A stretch of DNA of 64,000 bases from Datisca glomerata. Its lineage: Eukaryota; Streptophyta; Magnoliopsida; Cucurbitales; Datiscaceae. Location of the stretch: contig QANY01007249.1 in assembly GCA_003255025.1 (NCBI GenBank), positions 62,001 through 126,000 of the forward strand, given 5' to 3'. Below are positions 1 through 10,854 of the stretch, in pieces. The position numbers and the translations under genes are program-made. The stretch's first letter is position 1. Every line of letters begins with the position of its first letter. The notes under the pieces are model-generated. The model saw nothing but the letters and a program-made list of their open reading frames with translations, made no database searches and had not been told where the DNA came from.

Positions 1-1159
1 AGACAAAAAGAGAGACGAAAAGAGAGATAAAAATGATAAAAAAATATATGATCTCTGAATGTTCAAGAAAGGGAGTTAGTTAAAAGGTATATTAATAATT
101 AATCAAATGGAAATATTAATAAATTTAAATTAATTTATTATATTAATTAAATAATTTAAAAAAGTGTTATATTTTATGTTTTTAAAAATGTTCAAAAAAA
201 ATTATATTTAAAATAGAAAAGTATGTTTAGATATTATCGATTCTAATAATTCCTCATGGGTTACAGTGAAAGATTCGACCTAAGCCTTCTAGAAATATCA
301 CTTCTTCCATTGAGTTCTTGCAAATGAAGCCAATCGAGCAAACACTCGAGAGAGAGAGAGAGATATTTGCACGGTCACGGTCAATTTTTATATGATCTTC
401 AGGGAGGCGATCCATGAAGACGAGTGAGGGCTTCTCATGCTTCCCACTCCAATACCAGAAATCAATTGGTCTGAGCCCGGGAACTGAGATGGAGAATGCA
501 GATTACTCAAAATAGCATGAAGGTTTATCGGGGTAGAGATAGAGTTCGAGAGGGTAGAGATAGAGTTCGAGAATGTAGAAATAGTGTTCGAGAGGGAGTT
601 CTTTAAAGAAGGATTTCTTGAAGTGTTTGAAGCAGAGGTAGCATTAGGGTTTCTAAAATTAGGGATTCTCAGATTAGGGGATTTCGAATGTGGAGTATTC
701 GAAATAGGGCTTCTCGAAAAGGTTGAGGCAGAGCCAACATCAGAGGCAGGGTTATTCAGATTAGGGGGGATACTAGCCAGGTTTACTCAGATTAAGGTTT
801 CTTAGATTAGGGGATTTCGAAATGGGGGTTCTCAGCTTAGGGATTTTCGATGAAGGGTTGCAATCAAGAATGTTCGAGATTGAAGCGAGCTCCATGGAAA
901 GGTTTTGCGAAACATTGAAAGCAGAACCAGTTAATCAATCTTCACTTACGTCTTTGTATTTCTTCCATGATTTTTCTGAGCTGATAACTGAGTGATAGGG
1001 TTTGCATGTAACGTTTTCAACAACAAACTTGTTTCTGCCCTTCTAAATTTTCCAGCAAATAAAGAAGAAAATTGAAATGAGATCTTTCTTGCTGTCTGGA
1101 AAAAGCCTTAGGTTTTTTTTAAAACAACCATTACACTGATCATTTTGTAAAATTTGACT
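1..1159. other. Left-edge noncoding DNA with short tandem repeats
   Basis: I see no gene here. The stretch has a GA microsatellite near 346-362, about three copies of a 20-bp unit of the type GTAGAGATAGAGTTCGAGAG at 532-594, and loosely repeated phrases related to GATTAGGGGATTTCGAA between 600 and 850. The 73-codon frame at 584-805 is built from these repeats and has no recognisable domain. Confidence 0.6.
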
Positions 1160-1682
1160 CCTACATTAATTTTTACTTATCGTGACATCTGATACATCTT
1201 TAATTCAAAATCAGTTTGTAAAGTTATTAAAAAATTTCTTCATGAATTTCAAACCGACGGCTTGAAAAAAAATGATGATTACACGAAACTCATCTCTTCG
1301 TGTACCTCACTTGCATTTCTCTCTTATTGTTACTATCTCTTAATCTCTCAAAGTCACAATATCTCTCTCTGTAAATTCTTGAGTTTTCGTCTCCCACATC
1401 AAAGAATCACAACAAAGTAAGTTTTTGGGTATCTAAGTTCTTGTTTTCTGAATTCTGAGTTGTTTTTTTTTGAGTTTTTGAAATATTTTTTTTTCTGGGT
1501 TTTTGAGGGTTGTTTTTTCTGGATTTTTGCGTTTATGTCTTCTTGTGGATGTCTGAATCACAACAATGTTACTTTTTTGTTTATAATATATTTTTTAAAC
1601 TTTTTGAGTGTTTTTTTTCTTCTGGGTTTTTAAGTGTTTTTTTAATTTATGAAGTTCTGGTCTTACATCGTATCTGTTTTCT

Positions 1683-1868
1683 GGTTACACGTTCGTCGTG
1701 TAACCATCATGTAGTCTACACGAGGATTGTGTACACTACAGGATGGTTACACAAGAGTCGTGTAAGTCTCGTGTAGGCTACATGAGGACTACACGAGGCT
1801 TACACGAGGGTCGTGTACCCTTCGTGTAGTCTACACGATAACTACACGAGTATTGTGTACATTTTCTG
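1683..1868. repeat. CTACACGA/TCGTGTAG repeat block 1
   Basis: Irregular tandem and inverted copies of TCGTGTAG and its complement CTACACGA lie about 0.5 kb inside the left end of the MULE. The same words recur in blocks 2-4, so the blocks are one repeat family belonging to this element. Confidence 0.8.
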
Positions 1869-1998
1869 ATCTTATGTTTGCATTGAATTTTCTACAGGTT
1901 ATGACTTCATAAAAATACAACTAAGATGCGTCTATGGCGTTAACAAAATTCCAAAAGCAAGGGTCAATGCAAAGTGAAATGCCCACTGCATAGAGGTT

Positions 1999-2517
1999 AT
2001 CAAGACCAAACTGACAGCTCATCAACTCTCCCTATTTATGGAGACATGCTTTGGCCATCTCCTTGATCTCCCAACCTTGAAGTTTTCAGCAACTGTCTGC
2101 CACTAAGTGCTGGCCAGGGAGGTCGAGTATGTCAACGACACTCCATCTTAGGAGGAAATCAAATTTCTTGTCAATGAGGAACCACTGTGCTTCTCCAAGA
2201 AGAAGTTCTCGTTGATGACCAGACTAAAGTTCGGTGAAGCCCAGGATGAGAAGAAGACTCGTGGCCCTAGCAGACTCTCTGATCTTTACTTTCTCAAAGC
2301 CAAATCAATAACCATAGCTGAATTGGAGGGGAAGTTTAAAAACTCTAAATATGAGTCGGATTTTGAGGAGGCCAAGATGGCTCTGATTTATATGCTAGAG
2401 CATTTTCTGTTGGGGAAGGAAAATCGTACCCTAATTGAGAAGAGATGGTTGGTTTTGATTGACAACCTTGGAGCGTTCAACCAATATCCGTGGGGAGAGC
2501 CCTCTTTCCCCAAATAA
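1999..2517 (+). pseudogene. DUF1985 (Ulp1-associated MULE protein) remnant
   Basis: Read rightwards, the frame holds the phrases LTAHQLSLFMETCFG, EPLCFSKKKFSLMTRLKFG, LEHFLLGKENRTLIEKRWL and LGAFNQYPWGEPSF in order. This is the pattern of plant DUF1985, a domain found almost only in proteins carried by Mutator-like elements, often fused to a C-terminal Ulp1-type cysteine protease. In-frame stops interrupt the part upstream of the ATG at 2212. The open part from 2212 is 101 codons and ends shortly after the PWG motif. No protease domain is visible downstream, only repeats and lysine/glutamate-rich low complexity. The function in transposition is unknown even for intact copies. Confidence 0.7.
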
Positions 2518-3068
2518 TGAAATCATTATTAGTGGTCAAGAATATAAAGGTTGTATTTGGTAATCTTAAAGATCCAGAAAAAAATACAGAAATCTCCTAC
2601 TGCTGTTCATGGATATTCACTCAATGGATGTCCATTTGCCTTCTAAGTACAATTTATTTAATTTTATGTAGTGATGTATTGAATTATTTATGTGTTGAAT
2701 ACTGAATTACCATCTTTTGTTTAAATATGCATGAGCGTTTGTAACTATCCCCTTAGTGGGTAGTTTGTATGGTAACCAGGTTTCGACCAAGGTACCAAAG
2801 ATTCTCAAGTGGTGTCTGACCACGATAGTACCAGTTGTCAATCTATAAAATGAAATTTTTTTGAAGGAGAATGTATGTTGGTGAATTATGTTGACAAGTT
2901 AATTTATATTACTTTCACATATACTATTTATATTTTTTGCATTTTTAGTTGACAGTTCTTTCCTTGGTCCCTACTGAGGAGGAAGAAGAAAAAAGCTTAT
3001 GGAGATCAGTAGTTGGAGAAAAGGTATGTTAAAAATCATTTTCTACCCTTATTCTTCTTGAACATGGA

Positions 3069-3262
3069 TCTCGTGTAGTCATCTTGTAGACTACACGATG
3101 GTTACACTAACCTCGTGTAGTCATCGTGTAGTCTAAACGGTGGTTACACTGATCTCGTGTAGTCATCGTCTAGATTAGTGTAACTATCGTGTAGATTACA
3201 CAAGATCCGTGTAACCATCGTATAGTCTACACGAGGTATGTGTAACCGATCGTGTAGTCACC
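3069..3262. repeat. CTACACGA/TCGTGTAG repeat block 2
   Basis: Imperfect units such as TCGTGTAGTCATCGTGTAG and its complement alternate. The block sits between the DUF1985 remnant and the lysine/glutamate-rich segment, like a repeat expansion in an intron or linker of the element's rightward gene. Confidence 0.8.
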
Positions 3263-3329
3263 CTTTTTCTGTTTTGTCTGCTTAATAGTACATGTTTTTT
3301 TAGTCGACGCCTCCTCAATCACCCTTTCC

Positions 3330-4270
3330 AGTAGTAGAGGAAGCTAATGAGGAACAAGGAGGCCATTGAAAAAGAAGAGGAGAAGAAGAAGAGGAAGAGG
3401 TCCGATGAGGCCATTGAAAAAACATAGGAGAAGAAGATTGTGTCGAAGAAGTTCAATGAGCATGGAGATTGGGTGAGGAAATGTCTGATTAGAATGGACC
3501 AAAAGATCACTTCAATGGACAAAATTTTTTTCCATGCAATCAGACATTTCCTTTGCAATTTCCCAATTTAAAATTTTGATGGATCATCTGGTAACATCGA
3601 GACTAGATGATTACTCATTCTGTCATCGATCTACCATGATGATAACTAGCGACGGGGAAGAGACAGAGTTTGAGAAGGAAGAGAAAAAAATGAAGAAGGA
3701 GAAAATGATGAAAAAGAAGAAGATATGGTAGAGAAAGAAGAAGAAGAAGAGAATGAACATAAGGAAGAAGAAGAAAAAGAAAAAGAGAAGGTATAAGAGA
3801 AGTTAGAAGGAAAATATGAAAAAGAAGTAGAAAAAGAAAGAATAGAAAGAAGAAAAGGTAGAAGAAAAAACAAAAAAAAGAAGAAAAAGAAGCAAAAACA
3901 AAAAAGAATAAGAACAAAATATAGAAGAAAAAGAAATACAAAAAGAAGAAGAAAAAGAAGGGAAGAAGGTAAAGGAAATACGAATTGGAAGGAATAAAGA
4001 GGAAATTGAAAAAAAAGGCAAAAGAAGAAGAAGAAACAAAAAAAGAAGAACAAAAGGTTGCATTGATAATATCTGCATTGATGGATTCCATTCGGTCAAC
4101 AGAGCAGTTTAACGATTGAGAAGAAGAAGAGCTTGTCTGCTTTGGTGAACTCGGTATGAGGAAGATAAAGAGATCTCAGGTCCTAGAGTCACTTAATTGG
4201 AAAACCGAAAAGGTTGAAAAGAAGAAGCGAAGGAAAAAAGCTGATGAGAATATCGTTGCCAAAACGGACT
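3330..4270 (+). pseudogene. Lys/Glu-rich low-complexity linker of the MULE rightward ORF
   Basis: Almost pure purine sequence (GAAGAAGAAAAAG type) encodes runs of lysine and glutamate on the plus strand, broken by several stops. Short readable phrases such as DWVRKCLIRMDQKITSMDK suggest a coiled-coil-like linker. Frames on the opposite strand are Phe/Ser-rich mirror images and are not genes. The position downstream of DUF1985 fits the charged linker that usually precedes the Ulp1 domain, which I do not find. Confidence 0.45.
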
Positions 4271-4399
4271 GCAATTCCAAATGCAATGGGACTGTAATTT
4301 TGAATATGCAATTCCAAATGCAATCGGAGATACTTGGTTGTTCACATCCTTTGTTGTTGCAACAAATAATACCCATTTGTATTTGGATTTTAAGGCAAA

Positions 4400-4690
4400 T
4401 GTGTATATGATGTGTACACGAGGTCGGGGTAGTACATACTATACATGATGCGTACACGAGGTCAGTGAAGGCATCATGTAGACTACAAGAGGTCCACGTA
4501 CCCATCGTGTAGTATACACGATGGATACGCGAGGTCAATGCAGTACTCGTGTAGACATTATGATGGTCAAATATTATACAAGATGACTACACGATGTCAG
4601 TGTACCCTTCGTGTAGACTACATGATGACTACACGTGGTCGATGTACCCATCGTGTAGTATACACAATAGCTACATGGGGCTGATGTAAT
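4400..4690. repeat. CTACACGA/TCGTGTAG repeat block 3
   Basis: The third block of the element's repeat family. It replaces the place where the catalytic part of the transposase would be expected, directly after the N-terminal transposase remnant read leftwards. Confidence 0.8.
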
Positions 4691-4714
4691 ACTTATGTTG
4701 ACATTATGATGGCA

Positions 4715-5560
4715 AAATAAAAAATAAGTACCTGAATTTTTTGATTCTAACATGTGAAAATATGCTGAGAGCATTCTATAGTTGTTTTTAGGAGACCCTC
4801 GAACTAATTTCAAAGCATATTCCCTAGCCCTCCATGCCTTATGGTAACTTATGTTGACACCAAAATCATGCCGAACATCTTCAATTATGTCTTTTGGCCT
4901 ATATACACGTCCGACATCCATGTATTTAGACCTTATAGAATGACCAATCAATGAATATGTAGCCTGATGGTGTTCATGTCTCATTCAAATGTACATGTAT
5001 GTGTATTGGTGAACTTTATAATTTTGAAGCATGGACAATTTTTTAATTTCATGGCCCGTAACCTTCATTGACATATTTTCTCAACTCATACAAGTACATA
5101 TTGTCTGGTTTGACTTGAGGATCCGAAACTCAAAATTTCTCTAGATGACCATCATATGAGCAACCTTAAGTAACTTGAATTTATCAGTGTACAAATCATC
5201 CATATTTATTGTTTCTGATACAAGATGATTCAAATCACCCCATTGCTCACTGGACCCAGAATGTTGTTCATTCAAATCAGGTTGTGATGACAATGGACAA
5301 GTGGTCTCGGGTTCAAGTCCAGTATTCAAGTATGAAATTGTTGTATGACCGTCTCCACTGATGACTTCATCATGGTCATCTCCACGAATTACATCATCAT
5401 ATGATGATGATCAAAATCATCATCATCTCCATCAGCATCAGTATCCTCATCCTCGAAAACATCATAATCGTCATGACCAAAAACATCATTATAATGATAG
5501 TTTCTTTCAAAATGATCAACACTTTCAAAGCGAGAAATGCTTTCATGTAGAGGTTGTCGT
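4715..5560 (-). pseudogene. MuDR-type transposase, N-terminal remnant
   Basis: Read leftwards, the sequence gives FEFRILKSN, then (from an ATG at 4984) HQATYSLIGHSIRSKYMDVG, RVYRPKDIIEDVRHDFGVN and YHKAWRAREYALKLVRGSP. These are the conserved N-terminal and DNA-binding phrases of plant MuDR/MURA-like transposases, which precede the DDE catalytic domain. Homology stops near NSGT at about 4720, where repeat block 3 begins, so the catalytic domain is absent. The upstream part is broken by stops (for example after LLKVAHMMVI). An aspartate-rich N-terminal stretch is visible as DDDFD-like codons near 5420. The copy cannot make an active transposase. Confidence 0.75.
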
Positions 5561-6009
5561 GACATTTATGTTTAAGGAACCCAAGGTTGTTCTGACATTG
5601 TGGTTTGAGGAACCGAGCTTTGAGATGGAAAAATTTCTGGCTTGGTACTTACAAATAGTGAGCTTCTAAGTGATTCTTCCATTCTCCTTTACAAAGAACT
5701 GTAAATCTCTATCCTTTAAAATTTCAGCAAGAGGGGGGGGGGGGATATGGCTTTTGTAAAGAAATTTGATAGACATATCATACTTTGAGGGGTCTATTTG
5801 GAGTTCTTTATGCAATATACCCAAAAACTCGTGGTAAGTGCAGTTAGTTAATATCTCTAATAATTTGGTCTTCTTTCCACTAAAAGATCACGTTGTACCA
5901 TTTTCACCCAATATTCATCATGGACTACAAAAATTTGAACTTTAGATATATTTGTATATGCATCAATGAAGGAAGTAAGTACAAGAACAATACATAATGA
6001 AATGAAATA

Positions 6010-6675
6010 TTACACGATGATCATGCAGTCATCGTGTAGTGTGCATGAGGCTTTCACGGACATCGTGTTGTGTGCGCGAGGCCTTCACGAGCATCGTGTA
6101 GTCATCATGTAGACCTCATGTATTGTAATAGGTCCAACACGATTACTACACGATGATCGTGTAGTGTAATCGTGTAATGTACACGAGGACTACACGATGA
6201 TCGTGTAGTGTAATCGTGTAATGAACACGAGGACTACACGATGATCGTGTAGTGTAATCGTGTAATGTACATGTGGACTACACGATGATCGTGTAGTGTA
6301 ATCGTGTAATGAACACGAGGACTACACGATAATCGTGTAGTTCTACCGTGTAGACTACACGAGGACTACACAATGACCGTGTAGTTCCACCACGAAGTGT
6401 ACACGAGGATCGTGTAGTGTAATTGTGTAGTGTACACAAGGAGTACACGATCATCATGTGGTCATCCAGTACACTACACGATGATCGTGTAGTCCTCGTG
6501 TAGTGTAATATATGCTATATGATGCTCGTGAACTGCTGAAGAATTTCCTGATTCACTACATGATGATTGTGTAATAATGTACATGAGGTCTACACGGGGA
6601 TCGTGTACACTGCGTGTAGTCCACACGATGACTACACGAGGCTCATATAGACCTCGTTTAACACTACACTATCAT
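6010..6675. repeat. CTACACGA/TCGTGTAG repeat block 4 with a regular 44-bp array
   Basis: The largest block of the family. From 6139 to about 6358 it is a regular array of five 44-bp units (starts 6139, 6183, 6227, 6271, 6315). Four of the units contain the 19-bp perfect palindrome CTACACGATGATCGTGTAG; the fifth has a one-base variant. It lies about 0.4 kb inside the right end of the MULE, mirroring block 1 at the left end. Confidence 0.85.
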
Positions 6676-7628
6676 CTTGTAGTGAACCTGTACAATAAAT
6701 GAACTTCAAACAACGTTTCAGAAAGAAGAAAACAAATAAATATTCCCAGAAAACTCATGAACATGAAAAACTCATGAAAATTCAAGCTTTTCAGAAAGAA
6801 GAAAACAAAACTTATACATGTTCTAGAGAGAAGAACTAACAATCATTTGCTGTTGAGGGAAGAAGGAAGAAGACGAAGAGGAAAATGAAGAAGAAAATGA
6901 AGAAGAAGTAGAGAAAATGAAAAACGAAGAAGGAGAAATGGGGTGGGTAGGGAGGTTTTGAGTTTTAAGTGAGTAGAACATGATATTTGATTGAACAACT
7001 TGTAAGAAGGGCAATGAGGGAAAAAGTGAAAAAATGAAAGAAAAGTGGGCCATGGTGAAGGTAAGAAAAAATTAGTGTAGGGGGTGAGATCGACACGAAT
7101 CCTTACCGCATCCGATATCCCTAGCAAAGGTCGAGAGACCTCGAGTGATACCGAACTTCCATAGAAGAATAATTCGTCATCATGACATTCGGGCATACAG
7201 ATTAGTGAAAATGTATTTATCCATCTTCTTAGTGTCTAAGCGGATTCTTCTTCCAAAACAGAGCAACTCTTAGTTTAGTAGCATTGTGCCCCATTCTGCG
7301 CTACCGGCCCACTTAAATAGTAGGACCTACTAGCAACAAGACAAATTCTCCCTCCGCCCCACCGGAGACTCAAAAGTGGACTGTGGTTAAGACAAGTCTA
7401 GTGTCTTATTTTATTGTGTCAGCACTTCCTTTTCCTAAGGTGCTGCAGCGAGTACCCATGGAAGTCTCAGCTCGACAGACTCTGGATGTAAAGAAAACCA
7501 TCCGTAAGTCACCAACTAGATCGGGTAAGAGCTCAATTCCGAAGAAGAATGATAAATGAGAGAGCCTTATAGTCTCATCAAGGTTAGCCCACGATCCTAC
7601 AGTGACTGAATCTTGTTCTATATTTATC

Positions 7629-7841
7629 CCCAACCCAAAGGCGTAGTCGATGGACAACAGGTGAATATTCTTGTACTACCCCTTGTTGGTCCCGAGGGAC
7701 GGAGGAGGCTAAGTTAGCCAAAAGATGGTTATCGGTTCAAGGACGCAAGGTGCCCCTATTTTTTCAGGGTAAGAAGGGGTAGAGAAAATACCTCGAGCCA
7801 ATGTTCGAGTACGAGGCGTTACGGCGCTGAAGTAACCCATG
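7629..7841 (+). pseudogene. rrn26: Fragment of mitochondrial LSU (26S) rRNA
   Basis: The stretch beginning CAACCCAAAGGCGTAGTCGA, then the phrases GACGGAGGAGGCTAAGTTAG, ATGGTTATCGGTTCAAGGAC and ACGGCGCTGAAGTAACCCAT, follow plant mitochondrial 26S rRNA in the region matching E. coli 23S around the GGCGTAGTCGATGG element. Only about 210 bases are present, with several substitutions, so it is not functional. Confidence 0.75.
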
Positions 7842-7954
7842 AGTGATTAAGCAGATTTGGATTCCTATATACCCACTCATGTGGTACTTCATTGTATGAT
7901 ATATATATATAAGAATTATACGAGATATATCAGATCTATATGTATAGATAGCAT

Positions 7955-8112
7955 CATCTACATCCAGAAAGCCGTATGCTTTGGAAGAAGCTTGTACAAT
8001 TTGGGAAGGGGTTTTGATTGATCAAAAAGAAGAATCTACTTCAACCGATATGTCCTTAGGCACGACCATACATAACATAGAAATCAAACTTGGAAAGGGT
8101 GGACAATTAGCT
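7955..8112 (+). pseudogene. rpl2: Plastid rpl2 fragment: 3' end of intron and start of exon 2
   Basis: The DNA from CATCTACATCCAGAAAGCCG through the codons for TTIHNIEIKLGKGGQL follows plastid rpl2, covering the last part of its group II intron and the beginning of exon 2 (usual protein text GTAIHNIEITLGKGGQL). Homology ends abruptly after GGACAATTAGCT. In an angiosperm mitochondrion this would be a plastid-to-mitochondrion transfer, here carried on into the nucleus. Intron and exon remain joined, so the transfer was DNA-level. Confidence 0.7.
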
Positions 8113-10137
8113 ATCTCTCTCTTTGATCCTCCTAGCACTTTTCCTACTCCTTTCATTATCGTTTCCACAACCATTCCCATTCCTCCCGTGTCGGCCCCAA
8201 TTTCTTCGGCCCAATATCATCAGATGTGACTTCTCCATCCATGATAGTTTATTCATAATTGACTCGTCTTCCTACAGTAAGTGTTAATGCATCCACCAAT
8301 GTGGATTAGAGTCACCCACAAACATCAGAGTTTCAAGAAACAAGTCATTTTTACCCTGTTCAAAAGATGAAAAAGGCATGAAGTCTGCCAACAAGATCTG
8401 GTCGGGCAAGGCCTAACCCTTACGAGATTTAGATCCATCATTCAATATTCCATCTTTTTTTGTAAGACCCAATGGATATCGGGAAGAAGAGACTTCAGAG
8501 TCAGAAGACAAGGAATCTAGGAAAGACTCAGCTGTAATAGGTAGCACACAGTCAGACTCGGGTACTCAGCTACCTTTTCCTCCTCCAGCTCAGAATGCCC
8601 CTACTCAGGGACTTTGTTAATCCAATGCTCTAGTATGAGGCAAACAAAGAGTACCAGAGGATGGAAGGGGACGTTAATGATGCTTAGAGTAGAGGAAGAT
8701 AGGAAGAATGAATCAAAAGATAGTAGGTAGAGTGATTAGTAGAGAGCTAGTGGAATGGACCCTTTACTCATGCCAGCGGGGGAAAGAAAAGAGGCCCACT
8801 ACGAGAGGAAAAATTGATTCAGCTGCTAACAAGCGCATGTTTTTCATGAAATCAATGGTTATTCAGGAAACATATGTTGATGAGGAGGTTATACATAGTA
8901 TAAAAATGGAAACCAGAGGGCGGATTCAACCTGGGCTCCATTCGTAGAGACGAATAAATGTCATTCTCCCTCACATGCTCCTTCCAATGAGCAACCCGGT
9001 TGGCTTCGTGAACAAGAACGCTGATCACCCTTACGCGGGAAGATGAAAATTGAAAGGGTAGCGACGAGATGTAGATGTTGATTTTGGAGGTCACGTACTT
9101 TAATTTGAATGACATCGACACGGTTGAGGGCTTTACTTTTCTTTGGTCCCAACATGACTGATCAAGTGTAACGACCGTAGAAGGTACGACCGAAGAATTA
9201 ATCTCCAAGTCAACAGCATGTCGGGCAGGTCAAAGGTGATCCTCCAATCTGGGGAGAATCGAGAGGAACCTAAGCAAGGCCGATGTGTGATATGAACAAA
9301 GGGGCTCCATAAGTCATGTTTAGGACCAAAGATTCTTCGAACGTCATCTGAAAGACCTAGGAGATTAGACAGTAGGGAACCAGAGCCAAGAGCTAAACAT
9401 ATGCATGGGTGTACCCTCAACTCCTGTGTTTACGTGAGGGGATTTGGGAATCATAGAGGGCGGATTACCTACGGAACCCCAAAGGTGAGGTGGTCAATCC
9501 TACTCCCTTAAGTACCTTTACAGTTAGCAGCGGAAAGAGAGTTTTCCCTCTACAATGACGGTACAAAATCGATCGAAGACTAGGAAACGAATTCGTTTGA
9601 CCGGTCCTTTCGATTGCTAAACATCATAGGAGAAAAAGGGCAGCGAAGGTTACGCTACGGTCGGAGATTCAACCCAGGTCACCTAAGGGCAAACGCGTAG
9701 GGTAAATATCAAATAAAAGTTGCGTGTGAATCCCATCTAGAGCTCCTTCCTACTTACTCTATTATAATTGTTGCGGCTAGTTGGCCTATTGGGAGCTTTC
9801 GGAAGTAGCTTTGCAGGTCGAGACTGTAGGAAGAGGGAAGAAGACGGGAGAAGACCTTATTTAAATGGATTGGTAGCGTAGGTGGCCCTGACAAATGGAG
9901 TTCGGGCAGTGCTCTCACTTACAGGAAATGAGGGGGGTCGTAGACTCATCACTTTGGCAGTTCACAGTGGAAAGAACCATTCAAAAATCAGGGGAGACTG
10001 AGAGAGCAAATCGAGGGAGATGAGTGATGCGAAGAAGAAATTATGATGTGATTAAGGACCTTCCATTTGGACAAGGGGATTTGTCTTAGCGCGTATGTTA
10101 AGCCTAGGCCTACTACTCTTTTTGGGCTGATAATTAA
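8113..10137. other. NUMT spacer, no gene recognised
   Basis: About 2 kb of mitochondrial-like intergenic sequence. Frames of 60-118 codons exist on both strands (for example minus 8852-9208 and minus 9133-9420), but none shows a domain I recognise and they overlap one another. Confidence 0.5.
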
Positions 10138-10790
10138 GGGAAAATGCAATGGAGCACCTAACAACGTATCTTCACAGACCAAGAACTACGAGATCGCCCC
10201 TTTCATTTTGGGGTGATGGAGGGATCGTACCATTCGAGCCTTTTTTTCATGCGGAGGTCTGGAGAAAGCTGCAATCAATAGTAAGTTCCACAACCTCCCT
10301 TCCCAAAAGCGAAAGGAAGAACGTGAAAAATGATTTTTCCTTTCTTCTGTAGGGACTAGGAGATTGGATCTAGCTGTAAGAAGAATGTTTGGCTGATAAA
10401 TAGCTCACTTCTTGGTCATCGACCCCCTCAGTCACTACAAACACCCTCGATCAGTGCAATGAGATGTGTCTATTTATTTATCTCTTGACTCGAAATGGGA
10501 GTAGGTTTGAAAAAGGATTTGTAAGTGTCTAGGGTTGGGCCATGAGGGTTTCTTAACGCCTTCTTTTTTCTTCTCATTGGAGTGATTTCACAAAGACTTT
10601 CCATGGTAAGGAAGAAGGGGGGAACAAGCACACTTGGAAAGCACAGTACGGCGTAAAGTTGTATGCTGTGTTCATGAAGGATGAATCACTCCCGAAAAGG
10701 AAGATCTTTCTTCTCTCCCAATTGGGTGGACCATAGGTGCGAGGATTTACTTCACGGGTGAGGTCTCTGGTTCAAGTCCAGGATGTCCCA
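10138..10790 (+). pseudogene. trnI-GAU: Plastid-derived trnI-GAU: intron 3' part and exon 2
   Basis: Sequence from GAGCACCTAAC through GATCGCCCCTTTCATTTTGG and GTGTCTAGGGTTGGGCCATG follows the plastid trnI-GAU intron, ending in the 35-nt exon 2 at 10756-10790 (GGGTGAGGTCTCTGGTTCAA and on). Exon 1 and the beginning of the intron are missing, so no tRNA can be made. Exon 2 has TGTCCCA instead of the usual TGGCCCA, a mismatch in the acceptor stem. The short frame at 10149-10352 is intron sequence. Confidence 0.85.
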
Positions 10791-10854
10791 GTTGTGCCAA
10801 GGAATAGAATATAAGAAGCATTTGACTCCTTCATGCGTGCCCCCTTTGGCTCGG

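Larger units (their letters stand above)
1160..7081. mobile_element. Decayed Mutator-like element (MULE), about 5.9 kb
   Basis: The left end CCTACATTAATTTTTACTTA (1160-1179) and the reverse complement of the right end (7062-7081) match at 18 of 20 positions, so they look like terminal inverted repeats. Between them lie a rightward DUF1985 remnant and a leftward MuDR-type transposase remnant, the convergent arrangement known from plant MULEs that carry a Ulp1-like protease gene. Neither frame is intact and the transposase catalytic domain is missing. I could not find a 9-11 bp target duplication; the right end abuts mitochondrial-type DNA directly, so a flank may have been lost. The ends are approximate. 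Confidence 0.55.

Noticed and set aside
3615..4099. Phe/Ser-rich minus-strand frames of 98-158 codons
   Set aside because: Mirror images of a purine-rich Lys/Glu linker on the plus strand. They superficially look like membrane proteins only because of composition.
6823..7196. Minus-strand frames of 76-117 codons at the MULE/NUMT junction
   Set aside because: They cross the boundary between MULE end and NUMT and consist of Ser/Phe-rich low complexity.
8852..9420. Possible LINE or other protein on the minus strand in the NUMT
   Set aside because: Overlapping frames with no motif in the right order; similarity was too vague to report.
10149..10352. 67-codon frame starting MEHLTTYLHRPRTTR
   Set aside because: It lies in the plastid trnI intron; the sequence is conserved because of the intron, not as a gene.
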